37,592 bases of DNA from a virus, in the IMG/VR virus record IMGVR_UViG_3300022745_000096, positions 1-37,592 of that record; one strand, given 5' to 3'. The notes under the pieces were generated by a model. It searched no databases, had not been told where the DNA came from, and saw only the letters and a program-made list of their open reading frames with translations. Positions 21,421-29,612 of this stretch are shown here, in pieces. The first letter of the stretch is position 1. Every line of letters begins with the position of its first letter. The position numbers and the translations under genes were made by a program.

Positions 21421-23072
21421 CGCAGATAGCGCTTGTCGATGGGGCCTATGAGGCGCGTTCCGTGCTTGCCTCGGCGCAGCGGTGCGTCAACCTGTTCCCC
21501 GAAGTCAACCAACTGAACAAGACGCTGTTTTACCCGCAGCAGATGACCAACACGGTCATCACGCATTATCCGACGCCGGGGCTGCGGGCGCTTGGCACCA
21601 TCGGCACCGGGCCAATCCGGGGGCTATTCGTCGCCAGCACGAATGAACTTTACTGCGTGAGCGGCGGCGCGGTCTACCTTGTCGCGGCCAACTACACCGC
21701 GGCCAAGCTTGGCAACATCGGATACGCCACAACGCCTGTCAGCATGGCCGACAATGGGCTGTCGCTGGTCATCGTTGACGGCTCGGTGAATGGCTACACC
21801 GTCGATCTGGTCACGCACGCGTTTTCACAGATTTTTGACGACGCGTTCTATGGCGCGGACCGTGTGGACTTCATCGACACATATCTGGTGTTCAACAAGC
21901 CGGGGACGTCGCAGTTCTATTGTTCCACGTCCAGCGCGGTTTCCCCATTTGACCCGCTCTACTTCGCCGCCAAGACTGCAAAGCCGGATCGTCTTGTTGC
22001 CCCCGTTGTCATGCACGACGAAGTCTGGCTTGTCGGCGAGAAAACGACCGAAGTCTGGTATGTGAGCGGGGACGCGGCTTTTCCGTTTGCCAAGGTTCCC
22101 GGCGCGTTCATTCAACACGGCTGCATGGCCAAGGACAGCATCGCGGTCCAGAACCTGCAAATATATTGGTTGAGCCAGAACGCCCAAGGCGAACGTGTCG
22201 TCTTGAAGGGCGAAGGCTACGTTGTTGATCGTATCTCAAGCCATGCAATCGAAGCCGATATTGCCAAATATGCGCGGGTGGATGACGCGATTGGCTTCAT
22301 CTATCAACAGCAAGGCCATCAATTCTACGTTCTGACGTTCCCCAGCGCGGGCAAGACGTGGGCATATGACACGCAAACCGACCTCTGGCACGAGCGGATG
22401 TACCTGATCAACGGCGTTGAAGACCGGATCAGGGCAAATTGCGCCGCCGCCTTCAACGGGCTGAACATCGTCGGCGACTGGCAGAACGGCAAGGTCTACG
22501 CGCTTGACCCGGACGTCTACACCGACGACGGCGCACCGATTGAACGCATCCGGGGCTTTCCGACGCTGCAAAACGAACTGAAACGCGTGGCCTATTACTG
22601 CTTTGTGGCCGACATGGAGCCAGCAGGATCGACCGACGCGGGGCCGGTTATCGAGCAGCACTCGCTAGATGGCAGCGGCAACCCGGTTTACGTTGATGCG
22701 AACGGCGTGGAAATCCTGACGACTGAGGGAAATGACACGATTTCGGCGGTTGGCGATTATGGCCTGTCCGATATTGTGCTGAACCCGGAAGAAACGGGGA
22801 AATATGCCAAGTATTGGCCGATCACCAACCAAGACGCGGTGAATGCTGCTCAATTCGGCATCCCGATTGGCCTGCGGTGGAGCGATACCGGGGGCCAGGA
22901 CTGGTCTGACATCGTCTATCAGACGCTCGGATATGCGGGGGAATACGAAACTAACCCGCAATGGACCCGCCTCGGCCTTGGACGGCGGCGCGTGTTTGAA
23001 TTGCGCTGGTCGGCTCCGGTCAAGACGGCCCTGAACGGCGCTTATGTTGACGTGCATCGGGCGGAAGAATGA
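21417..23072 (+). CDS. Packaged-DNA stabilisation protein, P22 gp10-like
   Basis: 551 residues from ATG 21417 (P22 gp10: 472). The N-terminus (YEARSVLASAQRCVNLFPEV) and the repeating beta segments (TTEVWYVSGDAAFPFAKVPG, FIQHGCMAKDSIAV, TWAYDTQTDLWHERMY) are those of the gp10 beta-propeller-like hub. It extends the neck under gp4 and holds DNA inside the head. The C-terminal ~130 residues are longer than in P22. Confidence 0.9.
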   Translation: MTQIALVDGAYEARSVLASAQRCVNLFPEVNQLNKTLFYPQQMTNTVITHYPTPGLRALGTIGTGPIRGLFVASTNELYCVSGGAVYLVAANYTAAKLGNIGYATTPVSMADNGLSLVIVDGSVNGYTVDLVTHAFSQIFDDAFYGADRVDFIDTYLVFNKPGTSQFYCSTSSAVSPFDPLYFAAKTAKPDRLVAPVVMHDEVWLVGEKTTEVWYVSGDAAFPFAKVPGAFIQHGCMAKDSIAVQNLQIYWLSQNAQGERVVLKGEGYVVDRISSHAIEADIAKYARVDDAIGFIYQQQGHQFYVLTFPSAGKTWAYDTQTDLWHERMYLINGVEDRIRANCAAAFNGLNIVGDWQNGKVYALDPDVYTDDGAPIERIRGFPTLQNELKRVAYYCFVADMEPAGSTDAGPVIEQHSLDGSGNPVYVDANGVEILTTEGNDTISAVGDYGLSDIVLNPEETGKYAKYWPITNQDAVNAAQFGIPIGLRWSDTGGQDWSDIVYQTLGYAGEYETNPQWTRLGLGRRRVFELRWSAPVKTALNGAYVDVHRAEE

Positions 23073-23647
23073 CCGGGCAACCTTTCCCAAGCCTCAACAG
23101 CAAAATGACCGGGCCAGACGGCTCCGTAACGCCTGTTTGGCGGGCTTTCTTTCAAACGCTGTGGGATCGTGGCGGCGGGGCGATTGGTTCGGCCTTCGCA
23201 TCCATCAACGGCAACAAAGCGCAGCGGTTCGAGGCGGCGCAGGCCAGCGGCCCCTATGACGTTGTTCCGCTGGCCCAAGCATCGGCGCTCTATCAGCCCA
23301 TCGGGGCCTATGCGGCGCTGGCGGGCAACACGGCGCAGACCTTTGGCGTGGCCGATGCTGCGGCGTCAACTGACGCAACCTCGCTGCAACAGGCCAACAC
23401 GCTCATAGCAGCTTCGGCGGCGCTGTCGGTCACGCTTGCAGGGCCGCAGACGATCACGGGGGCGAAGACGTTCAGCGCCCCGGTCGTCACGGCACCGACG
23501 ACGGTTGCGGCCCTTCCTGCGGCGACTGCGGGGGCGCGGTCATTCGTGACGGATGCGCTGGCCCCGGTATTTGGCGCGGCAGTTGTCGGCGGGGGCGCTG
23601 TTCCGGTCCCGGTTTATCACGATGGCACACAATGGAGCGTCGGATGA
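23069..23647 (+). CDS. Tail-associated protein (possible tail needle/neck component)
   Basis: 192 residues from ATG 23069 (ATGA overlap). The start (MTGPDGSVTPVWRAFFQTLW within the first 32) resembles short tail proteins. The middle is Ala/Thr-rich helix or repeat. The end (VPVYHDGTQWSVG) is the usual last strand of phage tail-fibre or needle proteins. In P22 the gene after gp10 is the tail needle gp26; equivalence is inferred from position. Confidence 0.6.
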   Translation: MTGQPFPSLNSKMTGPDGSVTPVWRAFFQTLWDRGGGAIGSAFASINGNKAQRFEAAQASGPYDVVPLAQASALYQPIGAYAALAGNTAQTFGVADAAASTDATSLQQANTLIAASAALSVTLAGPQTITGAKTFSAPVVTAPTTVAALPAATAGARSFVTDALAPVFGAAVVGGGAVPVPVYHDGTQWSVG

Positions 23648-24096
23648 TCACCTATCAGATTGAAGACTGGCACGACGTCAAGGATGAAGCCCTGCCGCTC
23701 TTGCAGCGCCATTGGGAAGAGGTTGCCGCCGATAAGGCGGAGATACCGCTTGCCATTGACTACGCGTCCTATGACGCGCTGGCGGCGTCTGGCGTGCTGC
23801 ACATCTTGGTTGCACGCAAAGACGGCGAAATGATCGGTTATTACTGCGCCGTCGTTCGGTCGCACCTGCACTACGTTACGACGTTGTTTGCATTCACCGA
23901 CATTTTCTTCATCGCGCCTGAACACCGCAAGGGCATGGCCGGGGTGCGGTTGTTCACCGAGATGGAAAAGAGCTTGAAAGCGCGGGGGGTCAAGAAGTTC
24001 TTCGGCGCGACGAAGCCTTGGTTGGATGTCGGGCCGATCTTTGAGCGGCTTGGCTATACCAAGCACGAAGTTGTCTATTCCAAAATGATCGGGTGA
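23644..24096 (+). CDS. GNAT-family N-acetyltransferase
   Basis: 150 residues from ATG 23644 (ATGA overlap). The acetyl-CoA loop HRKGMAGVRLF and the preceding strand TDIFFIAPE are clear, with FFGATKPWLDVGPIFERLGY near the end. GNAT genes are common at this place between neck and ejection genes in podovirus-like phages. The substrate is unknown; a virion or host protein is possible. Confidence 0.85.
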   Translation: MITYQIEDWHDVKDEALPLLQRHWEEVAADKAEIPLAIDYASYDALAASGVLHILVARKDGEMIGYYCAVVRSHLHYVTTLFAFTDIFFIAPEHRKGMAGVRLFTEMEKSLKARGVKKFFGATKPWLDVGPIFERLGYTKHEVVYSKMIG

Positions 24097-24100
24097 CGTC

Positions 24101-24778
24101 ATGGCTATCAGTGCAATCATCGGGTCATCGGTTGTCGGCGCGGCGGGGGCCATGTCGGCGGCTCATACGCAATCCAGCGCGGCCAAGAGCGTGGCGAAGA
24201 ACCAGCTTGCGGCGGGGCAAGATGCGGCAACCAAGTTGCAGCCCTTCGTGGATGAAGGCAAGGTTGGGATGGGCTATCTCAATTCCAACTTGCCCTATTT
24301 GACGACGCCCTACGCCCCCACGATGGAGCAGTTGCAAGCCACGCCGGGGTATCAATTCACGCTGGATCAGGGCCTGAAATCGACGGCTAACGCGGCTGCG
24401 GCAAAGGGTTTGGGGATCTCGGGAGCAGCGCTCAAGGGGGCGGCGTCTTACGCAACCGGGCTGGCCAACAATACCTACGCGACCAACGCGGGCATCTATC
24501 AGCAGAACCAGCAACAGATCGGCAATCTGCTGACTGGCATGGTTGGCGCTGGCCAGAACGCAGCGGCGGGGCAAGGCAACTTGATCACGGGCCAAGCCAA
24601 TGCGGCGGGGCAAACGCAGATGAACGGGGCCACGGCGGCGGCGTCTGGCATCGTCGGGGCAAGCAATGCCATCTCCAACGGGCTTGGCAATCTCTACCAG
24701 AACAACCTTGTCAATCAGATGCTGGCGCAAAACGGCGCGGGCAATCTGGCCGGGTCTGGCATCAACTTCAAATTCTGA
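24101..24778 (+). CDS. Ejection (internal virion) protein, gp7-like
   Basis: 225 residues from ATG 24101. The hydrophobic Gly/Ala/Ser-rich N-terminus (IIGSSVVGAAGAMSAAHTQS) could insert into a membrane. The rest is Gln/Asn/Ala-rich helix (QQNQQQIGNLLTGMVGAGQN). Location and composition match the small DNA-injection protein of P22-like phages, which is released with DNA into the host envelope. Confidence 0.75.
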   Translation: MAISAIIGSSVVGAAGAMSAAHTQSSAAKSVAKNQLAAGQDAATKLQPFVDEGKVGMGYLNSNLPYLTTPYAPTMEQLQATPGYQFTLDQGLKSTANAAAAKGLGISGAALKGAASYATGLANNTYATNAGIYQQNQQQIGNLLTGMVGAGQNAAAGQGNLITGQANAAGQTQMNGATAAASGIVGASNAISNGLGNLYQNNLVNQMLAQNGAGNLAGSGINFKF

Positions 24779-24786
24779 GGGCATAA

Positions 24787-26262
24787 ATGGGCGATTTTCC
24801 TGCATACCCGGCGCTCTCGATTACGCCAATGGCTAGCCCGCTTGATTTGGCGGGCAAGGCGGCGGCGTTGAATGGCCAGTTGCTGCAAAATACCGGGATG
24901 GGGCTGGAACAGCACTATACCCGTCTCAGCGCCATGTTTCGCGCCGGGATGGCCTCGCTGAACGCGGACGGCACCGCCGACCCGCAAGCCGTCAAGAACG
25001 GCATCACGGATATGGTCAAAAACGGGATCATCAGCCCGACCGAGGGCGCGACGGCCCTGACCAGCGTGCCGAATGACCCCAAGGCGGCGGGCGCTTGGCT
25101 CCGGTCGAACTTGGCCGGGGTGGGGAATAACCTCGCGGCCATTACGCCGCACATGCAAAGCTTTGACACAGGCGCTGGCGCTGTCTATCGGCAGGACAAC
25201 CCGTATGCGGCGGGCGGGAACCAGACCCCGACGCAGATCAACGAGGGGCAGTCGGTCACGGACGCCACCGCCATCGTGTCGTGGCAAGACCCCAAGACCG
25301 GGCAGATCGTCATGGGCACCAAGGCGCAGCAGCTTGCCGCCCTTGGCGTCAACGCCGCCCCGCAAGTAACGGAGGCAGGCGCACAGCCTGCATCGCAGCC
25401 GCCCCAACAGCCCGTGCAAGGCGTTCCTGCGCCTGACCCCATCGCCGCAACGCCACTGCCGCCCACGGGGCAGGATGTGGCCGCGCAGACGATGGCGGCT
25501 CTTGGCAAGCCGAACATGCTGACCGGGAAAAAGCCCGTTGTCGCCGCTAACCCGCTAACCGGAGCGCAGCCGACGCAGCAGCCAGCGCCGGGGACGGGCG
25601 GAACGCCGATGGTTCAAGACCCGCAGCGGCCCGTCTATCAGGCCGACAACGCAACCAACTTCCAAGCCGACGTCAACGCCGGAACTGGCCCGCAGATGCA
25701 AACGCGCATCGACAACCTGCACGAGTTGGCCGGGACGATTGACGATGCTTACACGGGCGGCGCTCAAGATACGAAGGTCTGGGCGGAGAAACTGGCGGCG
25801 GCGGTTGGTGTACCGATTGACATTGGCGCGACCGGCTCGGACATCATGCACAAGCTGTCGCAGCAGGCGGCGTCCTATCTCCCAGGCTCGGGGGCATCGG
25901 ACGCAGCCCGCGCCGCTGCAATGGGCATGACCCCCAACGGCGACATGACCGAGGACGCTATCCGCTCCACGACGGCAATGGTTCTCGGCAAGGCGCAGTT
26001 TGACGTGCAATTCGCCAAGGACGCGCTGGCTTGGCAACAGGCGGGCGGCGATCCGACGAACAACTATGCCGCGTTCAAGTCGCAGTATGCCGACACGCAC
26101 CCCGGACCGATGCTTTACGCCATGCTGGCCATGCGCGAGACGGGCGACGTCAAGGGCTTCAACCGCATGTTGGATTACATCAAGAGCCTACCGGCAGGCG
26201 AACGGGCCAAGGTCAGCGCGCAAATCGGCATCCTCAAGGGGCAGATGAATGGCCAACAGTGA
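24787..26262 (+). CDS. Ejection (internal virion) protein, gp20-like
   Basis: 491 residues from ATG 24787, behind GAGGG. Ala/Gln/Pro-rich with no catalytic motif. The middle is low complexity and the end is helical (FNRMLDYIKSLPAGERAKVS). By size and position it matches the second ejection protein of P22-type phages. The 3' end overlaps the next gene by 14 nt. Confidence 0.7.
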   Translation: MGDFPAYPALSITPMASPLDLAGKAAALNGQLLQNTGMGLEQHYTRLSAMFRAGMASLNADGTADPQAVKNGITDMVKNGIISPTEGATALTSVPNDPKAAGAWLRSNLAGVGNNLAAITPHMQSFDTGAGAVYRQDNPYAAGGNQTPTQINEGQSVTDATAIVSWQDPKTGQIVMGTKAQQLAALGVNAAPQVTEAGAQPASQPPQQPVQGVPAPDPIAATPLPPTGQDVAAQTMAALGKPNMLTGKKPVVAANPLTGAQPTQQPAPGTGGTPMVQDPQRPVYQADNATNFQADVNAGTGPQMQTRIDNLHELAGTIDDAYTGGAQDTKVWAEKLAAAVGVPIDIGATGSDIMHKLSQQAASYLPGSGASDAARAAAMGMTPNGDMTEDAIRSTTAMVLGKAQFDVQFAKDALAWQQAGGDPTNNYAAFKSQYADTHPGPMLYAMLAMRETGDVKGFNRMLDYIKSLPAGERAKVSAQIGILKGQMNGQQ

Positions 26263-28516
26263 CGTTCCGACGAACGCGGCTTACGCGTTCCAATACTACG
26301 TCAAGGCCGGTGTGCCGCCGCAGGTCGCGGCTGGCATGGTTGGAAGCCTCATGCAAGAGAGTACCAACCGCAAGACGGGGGACATCGACCCCGGCGCTGT
26401 GAACCCGTCCAGCGGGGCCTATGGCGTTGCGCAGTTCTTAGGCGACCGGAAAGCGGGATACCTGGCCTATGCGAAATCGCAGGGCAAAGACCCCGGCGAC
26501 CTGACGACCCAACTCGATTACACCATGATTGAGGCCAACAAGGGCGAAGGCGGCGCTTGGACAAAGCTTTGGAACGCCAAAGACCCCGGAGAGGCCGCTG
26601 TCATCGCATCCCAAGCCTATGAACGCCCCGGCGCGGATGAGGCCAACAACGGCGCACGGGTGGCCAATGCGCAGCGCATTTATGCCGCCATGACCGCGCC
26701 GGGTGCGCCGCAACTCTACGCCGAACCGCCCAAAGCAGAAAAGCCCCCGGCAGACCCGACCTCGCCTGACGCAAATTTGGATTGGTTGCAGACGATGGTC
26801 CCGACCGAAAAGGCCGCGCCGGACACCAAAGCCGCACCCGACGTCAATCTGGATTGGTTGGCATCCCAAGCCCCAACGGCAAAGCCGAAGAAGGTTGATC
26901 CGGTAGACAAATTGGCAGCCGCCATTGGTGGAGCTGCGGGCAAGATCGGCGATGGGGCCATGACGGGCGTGACCGAGGGATTCGGCAGCGGCCCGCTCTT
27001 GGACACAAACTATTGGCAATCCTCGCCGGATGCGCCGGGGTATTCCAAGGCGCTGGATACCGTGGCAAACCATACTATCGGCCCGGTGCTGTCCTTGGCT
27101 GGCCGGGGCTTGAATGCTCTGACGGGTGGCGTGCAAGGTGGGCTTTACGAGGCCGGGAACTTGATCGACCCGAGCGGGCGGCTGGGTGCGGATGCGGCGG
27201 CTATGGTAACGGCCCCGCCCATCCCGGAATTGAACATGCTTGCCGCAGCCCGTGGGACGGTCCCTAGAGCGACGGTTGCGGCTGACCAGCCTGCCATCCC
27301 GCCACGGGCCGAACCCCTGCGCATTGAGCCTGCCATGACGCGCCCTGCGCTTCCCGCGCCGGGGCCAGCGGGTATGCCGCAGAACCTGAGCGCGGCGGCG
27401 ACACCGCAGGAACTCGCCACCATGTCCCCGGCAGAACTGGCGGCGGCGGAGGCTGGCGACAACCTCAAGCGGCTGTCCGAAGGCGGCAAGACGATGGACC
27501 CGAGCGGGGAGGTTTATGTCCCCGGCTCTGTTCCGCTCAAAGGCGAGTATTCCACCAACACGGCGGACGCGATCCAGCACCGTGCGGCGATGTCGTCAGA
27601 CCCGGAATACGCGCATCAAGTCACACAACATCAGGCGGGCCAGAACGAGGCGCGGCTGAATTACTTCGGCGACATGGCCGGAAGCCCTGAGACGGTGCAG
27701 GCCAAGACGGCCATGCTTAGTGACGAGTTTGACAAGGGCTTGAAGACGGTCTTTGCCGATAAAAAGCCCGCCGATGCTAGCCCTGTCGTTGCAACGATCA
27801 ACGGCATTCTTGATGGGCCGGACGGCAAACGGGCGGCGGTTGAGAAGGCAATGGAAAGCGTCTCGGCCAGCCTGAAAAACCGCAAGACGGGCGAACTCGA
27901 AACCGACCCGGAAATGCTTTATGGGGTGCGCCAGCACATCAATGACATCACGTCACCGGAGGCCCTGCGGGAAGCCCCCATGTCGGCCAAGGCTGTCGCT
28001 GCTTTGATGGAAGTCAAGGCATCGCTGGATGCGCAGATCGAGGCAGCAGCGCCGGGGTTTGGCGAACTGATGAAGCAATACGCGGCGCAGAAGGCCCCGA
28101 TTGACGCGATGGAGTATCTGCAAGGCAAATTGCCGAGCCTGATGAACCAAGGCGTATTGTCGGCAGCGAAATTCCGGAATTTCATGCGCAGCATCTACGA
28201 ACAGCGCAAAGCGGGCGGCATTCTTCCGGCAACCAAACTCAGTCCCGAGCAGCTTACGGCGCTGTGGAACATCGACAAAGACCTGCAACGGTCAACCCGC
28301 CTGATGGGCGGTATGCCGGGTGGGTCCAACACCGCGCAGAACCTTGCGTCATTCGCCAAGAGTGCGGTTGAGACGGGGCTTAGGACGGGTGCAGCGCACA
28401 TGACGGCGGGCATGTCCGAGCTTGCCATGCCCTTCATCAAGGGCGCGGTGAAGTCCAACAAGACCGCGAAGCTGCGGAATTACCTGCTGGAACCGCCTAA
28501 AAACGGCGCGGAATAA
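26249..28516 (+). CDS. Large ejection protein with N-terminal lysozyme-like domain
   Basis: 755 residues from ATG 26249. Residues ~8-140 fit the phage tail lysozyme domain (AAGMVGSLMQESTNRKTG with probable catalytic E37, GAYGVAQFLGDRKAGYLAYA, AAVIASQAYERPGA). Two copies of NLDWL follow in a Pro/Lys-rich linker. A long helical C-terminal part then resembles injected proteins such as P22 gp16. Likely it degrades peptidoglycan locally and forms part of the DNA conduit. The last 20 nt are overlapped by an opposite-strand gene. Confidence 0.8.
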   Translation: MANSDVPTNAAYAFQYYVKAGVPPQVAAGMVGSLMQESTNRKTGDIDPGAVNPSSGAYGVAQFLGDRKAGYLAYAKSQGKDPGDLTTQLDYTMIEANKGEGGAWTKLWNAKDPGEAAVIASQAYERPGADEANNGARVANAQRIYAAMTAPGAPQLYAEPPKAEKPPADPTSPDANLDWLQTMVPTEKAAPDTKAAPDVNLDWLASQAPTAKPKKVDPVDKLAAAIGGAAGKIGDGAMTGVTEGFGSGPLLDTNYWQSSPDAPGYSKALDTVANHTIGPVLSLAGRGLNALTGGVQGGLYEAGNLIDPSGRLGADAAAMVTAPPIPELNMLAAARGTVPRATVAADQPAIPPRAEPLRIEPAMTRPALPAPGPAGMPQNLSAAATPQELATMSPAELAAAEAGDNLKRLSEGGKTMDPSGEVYVPGSVPLKGEYSTNTADAIQHRAAMSSDPEYAHQVTQHQAGQNEARLNYFGDMAGSPETVQAKTAMLSDEFDKGLKTVFADKKPADASPVVATINGILDGPDGKRAAVEKAMESVSASLKNRKTGELETDPEMLYGVRQHINDITSPEALREAPMSAKAVAALMEVKASLDAQIEAAAPGFGELMKQYAAQKAPIDAMEYLQGKLPSLMNQGVLSAAKFRNFMRSIYEQRKAGGILPATKLSPEQLTALWNIDKDLQRSTRLMGGMPGGSNTAQNLASFAKSAVETGLRTGAAHMTAGMSELAMPFIKGAVKSNKTAKLRNYLLEPPKNGAE

Positions 28517-28691
28517 ATACCGCCTTCAGCCCCTCGGCCAGGGCCCAAAAGAACCCAACGACGATCACGTCCACATAGAACCCACTTCCCCAAGCGGGGC
28601 TGTGGACCCCGAACAGGGCTGAGAAAATCGGCCACAGGGCAAGCCCGATCACCAGCGCAAACCGCGTCACCTTGTCCAATCTATTCCACAT
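28497..28691 (-). CDS. Small two-helix membrane protein antisense to the late operon
   Basis: 64 residues from ATG 28691, with GGAGGG five bases upstream on the minus strand. Two hydrophobic segments, ALVIGLALWPIFSALFG and YVDVIVVGFFWALAEGL, end in a basic tail (IPRRF). It fills the 198-bp gap between the large ejection gene and the first tail-fibre gene, where no rightward frame fits. Direction suggests expression apart from the late genes, for example a lysogenic-conversion or exclusion factor. No promoter is obvious. Confidence 0.65.
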   Translation of the reverse strand: MWNRLDKVTRFALVIGLALWPIFSALFGVHSPAWGSGFYVDVIVVGFFWALAEGLKAVFIPRRF

Positions 28692-28714
28692 CACACCCTC
28701 CGAAAGGCTGCTAA

Positions 28715-29605
28715 ATGAGCGCCATCATTCCGCCTGCCAAAACGCAGTTTTTGGACAGCATAGGACGGCCCCTAACAGGTGGGCTTGTCTACACCTATGC
28801 GCAAGGCACAACGTCACCGAAAGCGACGTACAAAGACCGTGCGCTGACGATTTCCAACACAAACCCCGTCACCCTGGACGCGTCAGGCTCGGCGGCGATG
28901 TGGGGCACCGGCGCTTATTCGATGGTCGTCGCCAATTCGGTTGGCGCGGTCATCTTCACCGGCGACAGTTTCGCCGACAACTTTGACGGAACCGCCGTCA
29001 CGATCACGGGCGGCACGATTGACGGAACGAACATCGGCGCGACCACGCCGGGGACGGGCAAATTCACCAGCCTGACCATCACGGGCGGCATCGACGGAAC
29101 GAACCTCGGTCTGACGACCCCCGCTCAAGCCGCCTTCACCAGCCTGACGACCACGGGCAATGCGGTCATCGGCGGCAATGGTTCTGTGTCGGGAACGCTG
29201 ACCGTCACCGGTCAAGCAACTGTGCCAGCGGCAACGGCGGACACGTCGGCGGTCAACAAGGGGCAGGTCAAGGGCATTGCGCCCATATCGGCCCAACAGA
29301 CCGCCACAGCGGCAACCACCGTCACGGCGACGACTGCCAGCTTTACCGCGCCGACAAAAGGCTTCCTCATCATCAACGTCCACGGGCTTTGCGATACGTC
29401 CAACCGGATCAACGGCCTGACGATGTCGGCCACGCTGGCGGGGATCGTGACGCAGCAAACCAACTGGCTCGGCATGACGTCCATCGGCCTTGCCTATCTG
29501 CCCATGAACTCGGGCGATGTGACTACCGTCACCGCCGTTCAAACCGCATCTGCGGCGTCGAACATCAACCTAGTCGTCCGCGCATTCTTCCAACCCGCTC
29601 CGTGA
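28715..29605 (+). CDS. Tail fibre/tailspike-type protein
   Basis: 296 residues from ATG 28715. The N-terminus (FLDSIGRPLTGGLVYTYAQG and TTSPKATYKD, NPVTLDASGSA) is the conserved particle-binding head domain of many podovirus tailspikes and fibres. Repeated GGTIDGTNIG/GGIDGTNLG units and a beta-rich end follow. Probably attaches to the tail hub and carries or is itself a receptor-binding fibre. Confidence 0.82.
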   Translation: MSAIIPPAKTQFLDSIGRPLTGGLVYTYAQGTTSPKATYKDRALTISNTNPVTLDASGSAAMWGTGAYSMVVANSVGAVIFTGDSFADNFDGTAVTITGGTIDGTNIGATTPGTGKFTSLTITGGIDGTNLGLTTPAQAAFTSLTTTGNAVIGGNGSVSGTLTVTGQATVPAATADTSAVNKGQVKGIAPISAQQTATAATTVTATTASFTAPTKGFLIINVHGLCDTSNRINGLTMSATLAGIVTQQTNWLGMTSIGLAYLPMNSGDVTTVTAVQTASAASNINLVVRAFFQPAP

Positions 29606-29612
29606 GGTTAGC

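Noticed and set aside
26438-27580. 380-codon leftward frame opposite the large ejection gene
   Set aside because: A shadow with Arg/Gly-rich composition and no coupling or ribosome site.
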